From the NCBI GenBank assembly GCA_014323785.1, contig JACONJ010000006.1:1-39012 (forward strand): DNA of 39,012 nucleotides, written 5' to 3'. Shown in pieces: positions 1 through 6,710 of this stretch (position 1 is its first letter; each line of letters opens with the position of its first letter). Source of the DNA: Paracoccaceae bacterium (GTDB taxonomy: Bacteria > Pseudomonadota > Alphaproteobacteria > Rhodobacterales > Rhodobacteraceae). The notes beneath the pieces are model-generated. The model had not been told where the DNA came from, did no database searches, and worked only from the letters and a program-made list of their open reading frames with translations. Both the position numbers and the translations under genes were made by a program.

Positions 1-1
1 C

Positions 2-238
2 CTGAACATGGACCGTTTCGTCTTCAGGGGCAACGCCACTGGCCACGATATCATTACCGACTTTGAGGATGACCACGACCTGATCCTGATCAAGGCAAAA
101 GGAGTTAAGGGGTTCGATGATCTGATCATCGACAGCGGGGATGGAGTTTTTGCCGTCATCACCTGGGGAACGAAAGGCAGCATCACGGTGGAGGGTGTGA
201 CTGCCGCGCAACTTACCGAAGATGATTTCGTGTTCTGA
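2..238 (+). CDS. C-terminal end of an RTX (hemolysin-type) calcium-binding protein, partial
   Basis: The reading frame is open from the left edge of the window, so only the last 78 or so residues are visible and the true start lies outside. The sequence has the pattern that closes serralysin and other RTX proteins: a 'DRFVF' strand, then 'DIITDFEDDHDLILI', a 'DDLIID' strand, and the ending 'LTEDDFVF'. This is the beta-roll cap after the glycine-rich nonapeptide repeats, and in the family it carries the type I secretion signal. The protein is therefore probably exported by a type I system, but no exporter gene is in the window. The catalytic or other N-terminal part is not visible, so protease, lipase or adhesin roles cannot be separated. 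The methionine at 8 is internal and should not be taken as the start. Confidence 0.85.
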   Translation: MNMDRFVFRGNATGHDIITDFEDDHDLILIKAKGVKGFDDLIIDSGDGVFAVITWGTKGSITVEGVTAAQLTEDDFVF

Positions 239-601
239 CGGAGGGTCGGCAGCCCCCGGTGAAGGGGCATAAGGAAGGGGAGTACCGCAAACCGCGGATC
301 CGGCGGGGCGGGCACCCCGCGCGCGACTGGCCACAGCGGCCCGTAAAACGCCGCCGGGTGTGGCAAGGGTGCGGCAGCAATCTACGGTCCCGCACGGGAC
401 ATCCCGAAGGCCAAAGGGGCCGGTCGTTTGACCGGACAGACCACGCAACCGCGCCAGCCACGCGGTCAGGGTGGCAGGTTTGACATATCGGGGGGCCAAA
501 CCCGAAGCAGTCAGCCCCGACAGGATCTCTTTATTTATCCCGCTGAATTTCCCGCTATTCCATCCTGTCAAAATCCACCCCTGCCCCCCGTTATATAATC
601 C
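239..601. other. Gene-free stretch with several small hairpins
   Basis: No convincing coding frame is present in this 363-bp gap between the RTX gene and birA. It contains several inverted repeats close together: 302-317 (GC-rich), a five-base stem at 387-391/396-400, and a six-base stem with a GTTT loop at 420-425/430-435. None is followed by a T-run, so they are not classical terminators. The last 100 bases before birA are less GC-rich and hold a CT-rich run and 'TTATATAAT' close to the birA start, which may be promoter DNA. Whether the hairpins belong to a small RNA or simply end the RTX transcript cannot be told from the sequence. Confidence 0.4.
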
Positions 602-1399
602 ATGCGACATCTGCCGAAAAACTGGCCACCGGGCATCGACCTCGTTCAGCTTGACGTTGTGGACAGCACCATGGAAGAGGCCGCCCGCCGCGCACCGCCC
701 GCCCGCCCGATCTGGATTGTGGCCCGGCATCAAACCGCTGGCCGGGGCCGGGGCGGCAAGGCATGGCAGCACCCGCAGGGCAATTTCGCGGCAACCTGGC
801 TTTCCCCGGTTGATCGAAGCCCCGCAGAGGTTTCCCTAACCTCTTTCACCGCCGCCCTGGCTGTTTATGACGCACTTGGTGCCTATGTCGCACCGGAACG
901 CTTGTCCCTGAAATGGCCCAATGATGTCCTGCTGGACGGTCACAAAGTCGCGGGCATCCTTCTGGAAAGTTCAGGCTTCGGGCAGGGGATGCGCTGGCTG
1001 GCCGTCGGGGTGGGGATCAACCTGCTGGAGGCACCGCACCCCAGGGCCTTGCCCGACGGTGCGATACCCCCCATTAGCCTGGCCGAGGCGGGCGCGGGTG
1101 CCACGCCACCGCTGACGCCAGAGGTCATGCTTGGCCTTTTGGCCGTAACACTAGAGGCTTACCTCAAACTTTGGCGAGAGGCGGGGTTTGACACGATTCG
1201 CCGCCTCTGGCTGGGCAGGGCCGCACGGCTTGGGGCAAAGATTCGGGTGGCCCTGCCCCATGAAACCCTTAGCGGCAGGTTCCAGACCGTGGACGCCGAT
1301 GGCTGCCTTGTCCTGCAGATGGCCGAGGGGCCGCGCCGAATCAGCGCGGGTGAGGTTTTCCTGCACCAGGAAGGGGGCACATATGCTTTTGTGTATTGA
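602..1399 (+). CDS. birA: Biotin-[acetyl-CoA-carboxylase] ligase (BirA, no DNA-binding domain)
   Basis: This enzyme activates biotin with ATP and attaches it to a lysine of the biotin carboxyl carrier protein of acetyl-CoA carboxylase and similar enzymes in the cytoplasm. Near the N-terminus 'DVVDSTMEEA' is the biotin-binding strand. 'QTAGRGRGGKAWQ' is the RGRxGR-type loop that closes over biotinyl-AMP, 'LKWPNDVLL' carries the KWPND signature, and 'KVAGILLE' follows. A small C-terminal SH3-like domain ends the 265 residues. The N-terminal winged helix of E. coli BirA is missing, so this form should not act as a biotin repressor. The 3' end overlaps coaX by 17 bp, and coaX overlaps rnj by one base, so the three form one operon. 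In relatives this trio often follows the nuo genes; here an RTX gene lies upstream instead. Confidence 0.93.
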   Translation: MRHLPKNWPPGIDLVQLDVVDSTMEEAARRAPPARPIWIVARHQTAGRGRGGKAWQHPQGNFAATWLSPVDRSPAEVSLTSFTAALAVYDALGAYVAPERLSLKWPNDVLLDGHKVAGILLESSGFGQGMRWLAVGVGINLLEAPHPRALPDGAIPPISLAEAGAGATPPLTPEVMLGLLAVTLEAYLKLWREAGFDTIRRLWLGRAARLGAKIRVALPHETLSGRFQTVDADGCLVLQMAEGPRRISAGEVFLHQEGGTYAFVY

Positions 1400-2159
1400 T
1401 TGCGGCAATACCAACACCGTCTTCAGCGTGTGGGACGGTGCGCAATTCATCGCCACCTTCCGCACCGCAACCGAGCATACGCGGACGGCGGACCAGTATT
1501 TCGTTTGGTTCTCGACGCTGATGGAACATCATGGGGTAAAGGTGCAGATTGGCGAGTGCATCATCTCTTCCACCGTGCCGCGCGTGGTGTTCAACCTGCG
1601 TGTCCTGTGCGACCGGTATTTCAATACAAGGCCCTTGGTTGTTGGCAAACGTGAGTGCCTGTTACCCGCGCCGCCGCGTGTTGATGAGGGCACACAGGTG
1701 GGGCCTGATCGTCTGGTCAACACTGCGGGTGCGTTTGACCGCCATGGCGGTGACCTGATAGTCGTCGATTTCGGGACTGCCACCACCTTTGATGTGGTGG
1801 CCCAGGATGGGGCCTATGTTGGCGGGGTGATTGCCCCGGGCGTGAACCTGAGCTTGGAGGCACTGCACCACGCCGCTGCGGCACTGCCCCATGTGGATGT
1901 GACCAAACCGCAGCGGGTGATTGGCACCAACACGGTGGCTTGTATGCAATCGGGCGTATTCTGGGGTTATGTCGGGCTTGTACGCGGCATTTGCGACCGC
2001 ATTCGCGGTGAGTATGTGCAGCCAATGCGGGTTGTCGGCACGGGTGGGCTTGCCCCGTTGTTCTTGCAAGGGGATGTGCTATTTGACCGGATTGAGGATG
2101 ATCTGACAATGCATGGCCTGACGGTTATCCACGCCCACAACAAGGGAAAAGCCACCTGA
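1383..2159 (+). CDS. coaX: Type III pantothenate kinase
   Basis: This enzyme phosphorylates pantothenate, the first step of coenzyme A synthesis. The protein of 258 residues belongs to the ASKHA fold. 'LLCIDCGNTNT' at the N-terminus is the phosphate-1 motif, 'GPDRLVN' is the pantothenate-site signature, 'IVVDFGTATTFDVV' is phosphate-2, and 'GGVIAPGVNLSLEAL' with 'VVGTGGLA' completes the ATP site. I chose the ATG at 1383 because the kinase motif begins directly after it and the strong ribosome site AGGAAGGGGG lies just upstream. The frame is open further upstream but only as an antisense-like extension inside birA. The stop overlaps the rnj start (TGATG), suggesting translational coupling. Confidence 0.95.
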   Translation: MLLCIDCGNTNTVFSVWDGAQFIATFRTATEHTRTADQYFVWFSTLMEHHGVKVQIGECIISSTVPRVVFNLRVLCDRYFNTRPLVVGKRECLLPAPPRVDEGTQVGPDRLVNTAGAFDRHGGDLIVVDFGTATTFDVVAQDGAYVGGVIAPGVNLSLEALHHAAAALPHVDVTKPQRVIGTNTVACMQSGVFWGYVGLVRGICDRIRGEYVQPMRVVGTGGLAPLFLQGDVLFDRIEDDLTMHGLTVIHAHNKGKAT

Positions 2160-3832
2160 TGCGCGAACGGAACCGGCTGATCTACCTGCCCCTTGGCGGC
2201 GCAGGGGAGATCGGGATGAATTGCTATGTATATGGCTACGGGCCCCAAGGGGCGGAACGGCTGATCCTGGTGGATGTCGGGGTTGGTTTCCCCGACATGG
2301 ATGGCCAGCCTGGTGTCGATCTGATCCTGCCCGATATCGCCTGGCTGACGGACCGTGCTGACCGGTTAGAGGGGATTTTTATCACCCATGCCCACGAGGA
2401 CCACGTAGGCGCACTTGGCCATCTTTACAGCCAATTAAAAGCACCGATTTTCGCCCGGACCTTCACCGCCTGTCACGCCCGCCGCAAACTGGAGGAGGCG
2501 GGCCAAAATCCCGGCATCGTGCACGTCGCGGGGGCCTATCCCGAGGCTGTGGAGGCGGGGCCGTTCCGTGTGCAATTCGCCCCGATCTCCCATTCAATTC
2601 CCGAGGCATCGGCACTTGTGATCGACACGCCCGGTGGCCGCGTGGTGCATTCCGGCGATTTCAAGATCGATCATCATCCCGTTATCGGCGAACCCTTTGA
2701 CAAAGTGCTTTGGGGTCAGGTTGCCCAGGATGGTGTGCAGGCTCTGATTTGCGACTCAACCAATGTGTTCTTTCGCACCCCCGGGCGCAGTGAAAGCCAA
2801 TTGGCTGAGCCCATCACACAGCTAGTTGCCCAGGCCAGGGGCATGGTGGTGGCGACAACCTTTGCCTCTAACGTCGCGCGGCTGAAAACCCTGGCCGAAG
2901 CAGGGCGGAATGCAGGCCGGTCGCTCTGTCTGATGGGCCGGGCGATGAAGCGGATGGTGACAACGGCAGAGGAAACCGGTGTGCTGATCGATTTCCCCCC
3001 TGTGCTCAGCCCGGAAGACGCAATTGATGTTCCCCGCGGGAACCTGATGCTGATCGTCACCGGCAGCCAGGGGGAACGCCGCGCGGCCTCGGCTGCACTC
3101 AGCCGTGGCCCCTATCTGGGCCATGAGGTGGAAGAGGGGGATGTGTTCCTGTTCTCCTCCAAAACCATCCCCGGCAATGAGGTCTCGGTTGCGCGAATTC
3201 AGAATGCCCTGGCCGCGCGCGGGGTGCAGGTGGTTGATGAAAGCGCGGGGTTCTACCACGTCTCGGGCCACGCCAACCGCCCGGACCTGGAGGCAATGCA
3301 CACTCTGCTTCGCCCGCGGGTTCTGGTGCCGAATCATGGTGAATTTCGGCATCTGCGGGAACACGCGCAGCTGGCCGTACAAAAGGGCATGTTGGGAGTG
3401 ATCGCACCCAATGGTACGATGGTGGACCTTTCCGGCACCCCACCCGGACCAGTGGAACAGATCAATATCTCGCGCACCTATCTGGACGGCAGTGCGCATG
3501 TGGATGCCTTTGCCAGCGTGATCCGGGACCGGATGAAACTGGCCCTAAACGGGCTGGTTGTGGCCCTGATCGTTGATGAAGACGAACAAATCCTGAAGTG
3601 TAGCCGGGTCGTGCTGCGCGGCTTACCCGGGGCGGCGGGGAATGGTGCCGATCTGGCCGGGATGATCGAAGATGCACTGGCGCAGTGCCTGTGGCAGCTT
3701 GATGACAAAACGGCCATCGACGACGACAAGCTGAAAGAGGCGGTCAAACGCACCGTGCGCCGGATTTGCCTGCGTGAGATTGGAAAGAAGCCGGAAGTTA
3801 CCACACTGATTTCACGCGCTGTCGCGAAATGA
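2159..3832 (+). CDS. rnj: Ribonuclease J
   Basis: This metallo-beta-lactamase/beta-CASP ribonuclease matures and degrades RNA with 5'-exonuclease and endonuclease activity. The 557-residue length matches the family. 'ITHAHEDHVGALG' near residues 74-86 is the zinc-binding HxHxDH motif, 'HSGDFKID' supplies another metal ligand, 'SQGERRAASAALSRG' lies in the beta-CASP domain, and 'HVSGHANRPDLE' with 'PNHGEFRHL' are late metal and phosphate motifs. A C-terminal domain of about 100 residues follows. The ATG overlaps the coaX stop by one base. Alphaproteobacteria commonly carry RNase J alongside RNase E. The last gene of this operon ends about 130 bp before a foreign-looking R-M region. Confidence 0.95.
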   Translation: MRERNRLIYLPLGGAGEIGMNCYVYGYGPQGAERLILVDVGVGFPDMDGQPGVDLILPDIAWLTDRADRLEGIFITHAHEDHVGALGHLYSQLKAPIFARTFTACHARRKLEEAGQNPGIVHVAGAYPEAVEAGPFRVQFAPISHSIPEASALVIDTPGGRVVHSGDFKIDHHPVIGEPFDKVLWGQVAQDGVQALICDSTNVFFRTPGRSESQLAEPITQLVAQARGMVVATTFASNVARLKTLAEAGRNAGRSLCLMGRAMKRMVTTAEETGVLIDFPPVLSPEDAIDVPRGNLMLIVTGSQGERRAASAALSRGPYLGHEVEEGDVFLFSSKTIPGNEVSVARIQNALAARGVQVVDESAGFYHVSGHANRPDLEAMHTLLRPRVLVPNHGEFRHLREHAQLAVQKGMLGVIAPNGTMVDLSGTPPGPVEQINISRTYLDGSAHVDAFASVIRDRMKLALNGLVVALIVDEDEQILKCSRVVLRGLPGAAGNGADLAGMIEDALAQCLWQLDDKTAIDDDKLKEAVKRTVRRICLREIGKKPEVTTLISRAVAK

Positions 3833-3961
3833 AACGCAGGCGCATTCAGGGCCACTGCCCCGCGCAATGCACAAATAGTCCCTATCTGCGCCCGGCATGT
3901 CGGTTTCGGCCTCTCCTGTCCCTGTGGGGATGCCCCCGGCGGCACCGGATTCAAGGCCACT

Positions 3962-4072
3962 TCAAACCTTTTGCAGGCCAATGGTGTCCAGCCGCCCCTT
4001 TTGTGCGGCGGCACTTACCGCCTGTGCAGTTATGCCAAGCGCACGTGCCGCCGCCCCGTGGCTGGGGTGGTA
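3962..4072 (-). pseudogene. GC-rich helix-turn-helix gene tail at the edge of the R-M region
   Basis: Reading the minus strand, an open frame ending in TGA at 3964-3962 encodes 'HGAAARALGITAQAVSAA' followed by 'AQKGRLDTIGLQKV'. This is a textbook helix-turn-helix pattern (AAARALGI, turn, QAVSAA) and has the host-like GC-rich codon use that the adjoining nuclease gene lacks. The frame closes at 4096-4094 and has no usable start, so only a C-terminal piece of a gene remains. It directly abuts the stop of the AT-rich nuclease gene at 4075. It may be the far end of a gene interrupted by the AT-rich insert, possibly the same gene whose beginning lies at 5821, or the tail of an unrelated small regulator. 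The coding interpretation is my inference from pattern alone. Confidence 0.4.
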
Positions 4073-4074
4073 GA

Positions 4075-4746
4075 TTATGGGAGAAACAGCCAATCAATGG
4101 CCGAATCAAACTCTTTCCATGTTTCTTCGGATATTGAAATTCGCTGCCCTGCCTCCTGCGCTTGGAAAGCATGCAAAACGCCGTCAAGACTCTTAAGAGT
4201 ATGCGGAATTGTATAATCATAAGGAACGCCTGCATATTTAAATTGTGTGTTTGAAGACACAACTTTATCCAGCCCTGTGTTGTAAATTTCTGCGGTATCA
4301 GGTGTGTATTTTTTAAACTCTGTTCTGCCTTGTCCTTCGGTTCTGATTCTGTTGACGATAATATCGATTGTCGGATAAACTTGTATAAACAGCACTTTCA
4401 TTTTATGTGTTTCATTTTCCTTGATAACTGAAACGCGAACGGCTTCACCCCATGTATTTACAAGAGAATTCTTTTTGTTCTTCCCCATGGAACGAACCGG
4501 TGCCTTAATCAGTATTGCAAGATGGTTTGGCCCGTGTTTTCCTAACATATCAATCTTGAAATTTTGTCCCCTTCCTGTTATGGTTTCTTCATGTTCCCAT
4601 TTTATCTTACACCTGAGATCAATATATTTCTCTATAGCCCCGTGTAAAACACTTGTCCGTGTATTGCTACGACCCTCGTTGCGATTAAGAGCCTGAAGAA
4701 CAAGAGCCTCTATCGCAATGATAAAATCTTTTTTGGGATCACTCAT
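4075..4746 (-). CDS. Putative type II restriction endonuclease
   Basis: I do not recognise this 223-residue protein by family, but its position argues for a restriction enzyme. Its ATG overlaps the stop of the preceding DNA MTase gene as ATGA, the usual layout of a two-gene type II system. In the middle, 'FKIDMLGK' followed twelve or so residues later by 'AILIKAP' resembles the D...xK core of PD-(D/E)XK nucleases, although the usual acidic residue two before the lysine is a hydrophobic one here; an N-terminal glutamate might substitute. The gene is clearly AT-rich compared with its surroundings, with many AAA, AAT and ATA codons, which suggests horizontal acquisition together with its MTase. 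Function is inferred mainly from context. Confidence 0.6.
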   Translation of the reverse strand: MSDPKKDFIIAIEALVLQALNRNEGRSNTRTSVLHGAIEKYIDLRCKIKWEHEETITGRGQNFKIDMLGKHGPNHLAILIKAPVRSMGKNKKNSLVNTWGEAVRVSVIKENETHKMKVLFIQVYPTIDIIVNRIRTEGQGRTEFKKYTPDTAEIYNTGLDKVVSSNTQFKYAGVPYDYTIPHTLKSLDGVLHAFQAQEAGQRISISEETWKEFDSAIDWLFLP

Positions 4747-5612
4747 AATTGCAACCGTAATTTAGCTTTATCAAAATATTCCTTGTTTATCTCTACCCCG
4801 ATGAACGCACGACCGCACCGAAGCGCGGCAACCCCGGTCGTTCCGCTTCCCATGTAAGGATCAAGAACACGTTCACCTTCGTTGGTGTATGTTCTGACAA
4901 GAAATTCCATGAGTTTCACTGGCTTTTGTGTCGGATGCCACTTTTCACAATCATCATTGTTGTGGACAGGGATATTTATGATGGTGCGGGGCTGGCGGGT
5001 TGTCTTATTCCCCGGATTGCCAAGGCAATCGTGGTGTCCATAATTACGCAACTGCTGGTTTTTATCTACCTTTGACGCCCCTACGGCATTGCTCGGAGAA
5101 TGGCCCAGCGTTTCCTGGGGATTGTAAACAGGAGGTTTCTGATAAAACACTAATATATTTTCATGCGCTTTCAAGGGCATTTTCCTGCTGTTTAAATGAC
5201 CGGTCGCCTTGTTTTTGTTCCATATCCATTCATAACGAAACAGTGCCAGACGGGACATGGCCATTATTTTGTCAAATGGTGTTGCTGACATGACAACAAT
5301 AGCACCGTTCGGCTTTACAACACGCAACCACTCATTCCATGTTTCTTCAAGAGATTGCTGAAACTCTTTTGTATCCCATCCATTGCGTGTTATGCCATAG
5401 GGGGGATCAGTAAGAAGCATATCTATACTTCCATCATCCATACCACGGTATGCGTCCATGCAATCCTGATTGTACAATTGACAATACGACGGACATTTCA
5501 AAGCCACAGGATTTGCGTGGTCCCATGCAAACCTGTCCTCTGACCATGTGCGTTGCATGGTGTTCCGGGACTTAACCTGCGGCCAACCGCCTATCTGACT
5601 CAGCGTCCTCAT
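4743..5612 (-). CDS. Site-specific DNA methyltransferase, beta class (N6-adenine or N4-cytosine)
   Basis: The protein transfers a methyl group from S-adenosylmethionine to an amino group of adenine or cytosine in a specific DNA site. 'LLTDPPYGITRNGWD' is the catalytic motif IV (DPPY), and it comes before the SAM-binding motif 'DPYMGSGTTGVAALR' with 'FIGVEIN', so the order is that of the beta class. 'WIWNKNKATGHLNSRKMP' and 'KAHENILVFY' lie between them and are typical of small phage and R-M MTases. About 55 residues precede the usual start 'CQLYNQDCMDAY'; this N-terminal extension is unusual. Upstream of the ATG the same frame is open and reads 'IKGAGK', relevant to the neighbouring broken gene. 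Low GC content and the ATGA overlap with the nuclease gene mark it as part of a mobile R-M pair. Confidence 0.9.
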   Translation of the reverse strand: MRTLSQIGGWPQVKSRNTMQRTWSEDRFAWDHANPVALKCPSYCQLYNQDCMDAYRGMDDGSIDMLLTDPPYGITRNGWDTKEFQQSLEETWNEWLRVVKPNGAIVVMSATPFDKIMAMSRLALFRYEWIWNKNKATGHLNSRKMPLKAHENILVFYQKPPVYNPQETLGHSPSNAVGASKVDKNQQLRNYGHHDCLGNPGNKTTRQPRTIINIPVHNNDDCEKWHPTQKPVKLMEFLVRTYTNEGERVLDPYMGSGTTGVAALRCGRAFIGVEINKEYFDKAKLRLQL

Positions 5613-5626
5613 TTTACCCGCTCCCT

Positions 5627-5821
5627 TTATATGGATGTCGGAATCCCCAAAGCACGATCATCGGGTGCGGCAATGTCAAAACGTTCGCTGGGCGATCTCT
5701 TGCGGTCCGCGGCGGCGAAAGTGAAGATACCATTAGCTGCCTTGATCAGGTTTTCAAAACTCTTCCCGTGCATTTGATTTCCGGAATGGTCAGGTGCGGC
5801 CCGCCAATTAGGGTCAGGCAT
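5627..5821 (-). pseudogene. N-terminal fragment of a restriction endonuclease
   Basis: This 64-residue frame starts at an ATG that overlaps the stop of the upstream gamma-class MTase by 8 bases, so it is coupled to it. It reads 'HGKSFENLIKAANGIF', then 'RFDIAAPDDRALGIPTSI', and stops at TAA. The 'FD... IPTSIK' pattern is like the active site of many PD-(D/E)XK restriction enzymes, but translation ends exactly where the lysine should come. The next frame, two bases away, continues with 'IKGAGK' into the ATG of the AT-rich MTase. Composition is GC-rich like the upstream MTase and unlike the downstream one. I read it as the remains of the cognate nuclease of the gamma MTase, truncated by loss or insertion of DNA. 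An alternative is a real, short protein. Confidence 0.55.
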
Positions 5822-6605
5822 TGTACATCTCGCTCAATTTGAACGCGATTTCGCTTTTTGAAAGTGACCGGGTGCCGACCGTCCGGGATGCCACCTCGGA
5901 CCAGTCCACTTTGCGCAGGGTATCAATGACGCCCGCGACCTCTTCCCGCATGAAATAATGTGTGGTCACGGACAGGTTCCGCAGATGTTCGGTCAGGATG
6001 CGGCCGGCGTAGTAGCCCACCCGCCGCATAGCGAAACTGGCCTGATCAGGGGGTGTGAAGCGGACCAGATGATCAATGCACGGTGGCTCCCATGCTGGCC
6101 TGTCCGCCTTATGCCGGGTCCATATCTGCCAGGCACACGGCACGTCATAAGGTACCCCGCCTCGAAGAAACGCATGCTGGCCCACATCCTTGTCATGGGT
6201 CAGGTGAAATTTTCTGTGCAGCCGCGCCTGCAGGCTTATCTTGCGGAATGTCCTGGGGACAACAAAGGCGATTTCATCCGAATGCGCGGCGGCGTGATTG
6301 AAAAACCGCACCGCGAGACTGGCATTTTTTCCAAACGGCGGATTTCCGATTGTCACCACAGCCGGATGATCGCCTGCAAAAATCCGACGGGTTTGCAGGA
6401 AATCCGTTCGGTCAACGCCCTGACACGCGGGGTCGATATCCACGGCCCGCACCTTGCGCCCGGCGTCCCGCAAGGGGTGCAGAAATGCCCCTGTTCCGGC
6501 GGATGGTTCCACAAAAAGCACATCAGGGTCCGCCCACCGGGCCATCACTTGCGCTGCATACCCTTTGGCCAGATTCGGGCACGTGTAAAACTGATCAAGT
6601 GTCAT
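5814..6605 (-). CDS. Adenine-specific DNA methyltransferase, gamma class
   Basis: This N6-adenine DNA MTase has 263 residues. 'VEPSAGTGAFLHPL' near residues 33-46 is the SAM-binding motif I, 'VRAVDIDP' is motif II, and 'IGNPPFGKNASLAVRF' is the catalytic NPPF motif IV. Motif I precedes motif IV, which fits the gamma-like order. The C-terminal part probably reads the DNA site. The start ATG at 6605 directly precedes the conserved region. The gene is followed by the overlapping fragment of a putative nuclease at 5821, so it was probably one half of an R-M pair. The composition is GC-rich and host-like, suggesting a longer residence than the AT-rich pair beyond it. If the partner nuclease is dead, this MTase would act as a solitary MTase. 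Confidence 0.88.
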   Translation of the reverse strand: MTLDQFYTCPNLAKGYAAQVMARWADPDVLFVEPSAGTGAFLHPLRDAGRKVRAVDIDPACQGVDRTDFLQTRRIFAGDHPAVVTIGNPPFGKNASLAVRFFNHAAAHSDEIAFVVPRTFRKISLQARLHRKFHLTHDKDVGQHAFLRGGVPYDVPCAWQIWTRHKADRPAWEPPCIDHLVRFTPPDQASFAMRRVGYYAGRILTEHLRNLSVTTHYFMREEVAGVIDTLRKVDWSEVASRTVGTRSLSKSEIAFKLSEMYNA

Positions 6606-6656
6606 AGCCAGAACCGTACCTTTGAAACCAACCCGTTATCTGTGATCAGAACCGCA

Positions 6657-6678
6657 TACAGGTTACAAAGTACAGGTT
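6657..6678. promoter_or_regulatory. Direct repeats upstream of the gamma MTase, possible operator
   Basis: The eight-base sequence TACAGGTT occurs twice, at 6657-6664 and 6671-6678, separated by six bases, giving a 14-bp period. The repeats sit about 50 bp upstream of the MTase start in a relatively AT-rich gap between two minus-strand genes. A second short repeat, TTTGAAA, occurs at 6621 and overlaps the upper repeat at 6677. Operators of R-M controller proteins and MTase autoregulators often have such paired boxes. No intact controller gene is present nearby, although a helix-turn-helix fragment lies at 3962-4072. The regulatory role is an inference. Confidence 0.35.
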
Positions 6679-6710
6679 TGAAATGCGACTTTGCAATATG
6701 ACTCTCTCCC

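Noticed and set aside
3829-4137. 102-codon plus-strand frame after rnj
   Set aside because: Cysteine-, arginine- and proline-rich with no family pattern; it runs across the boundary between host and AT-rich DNA.
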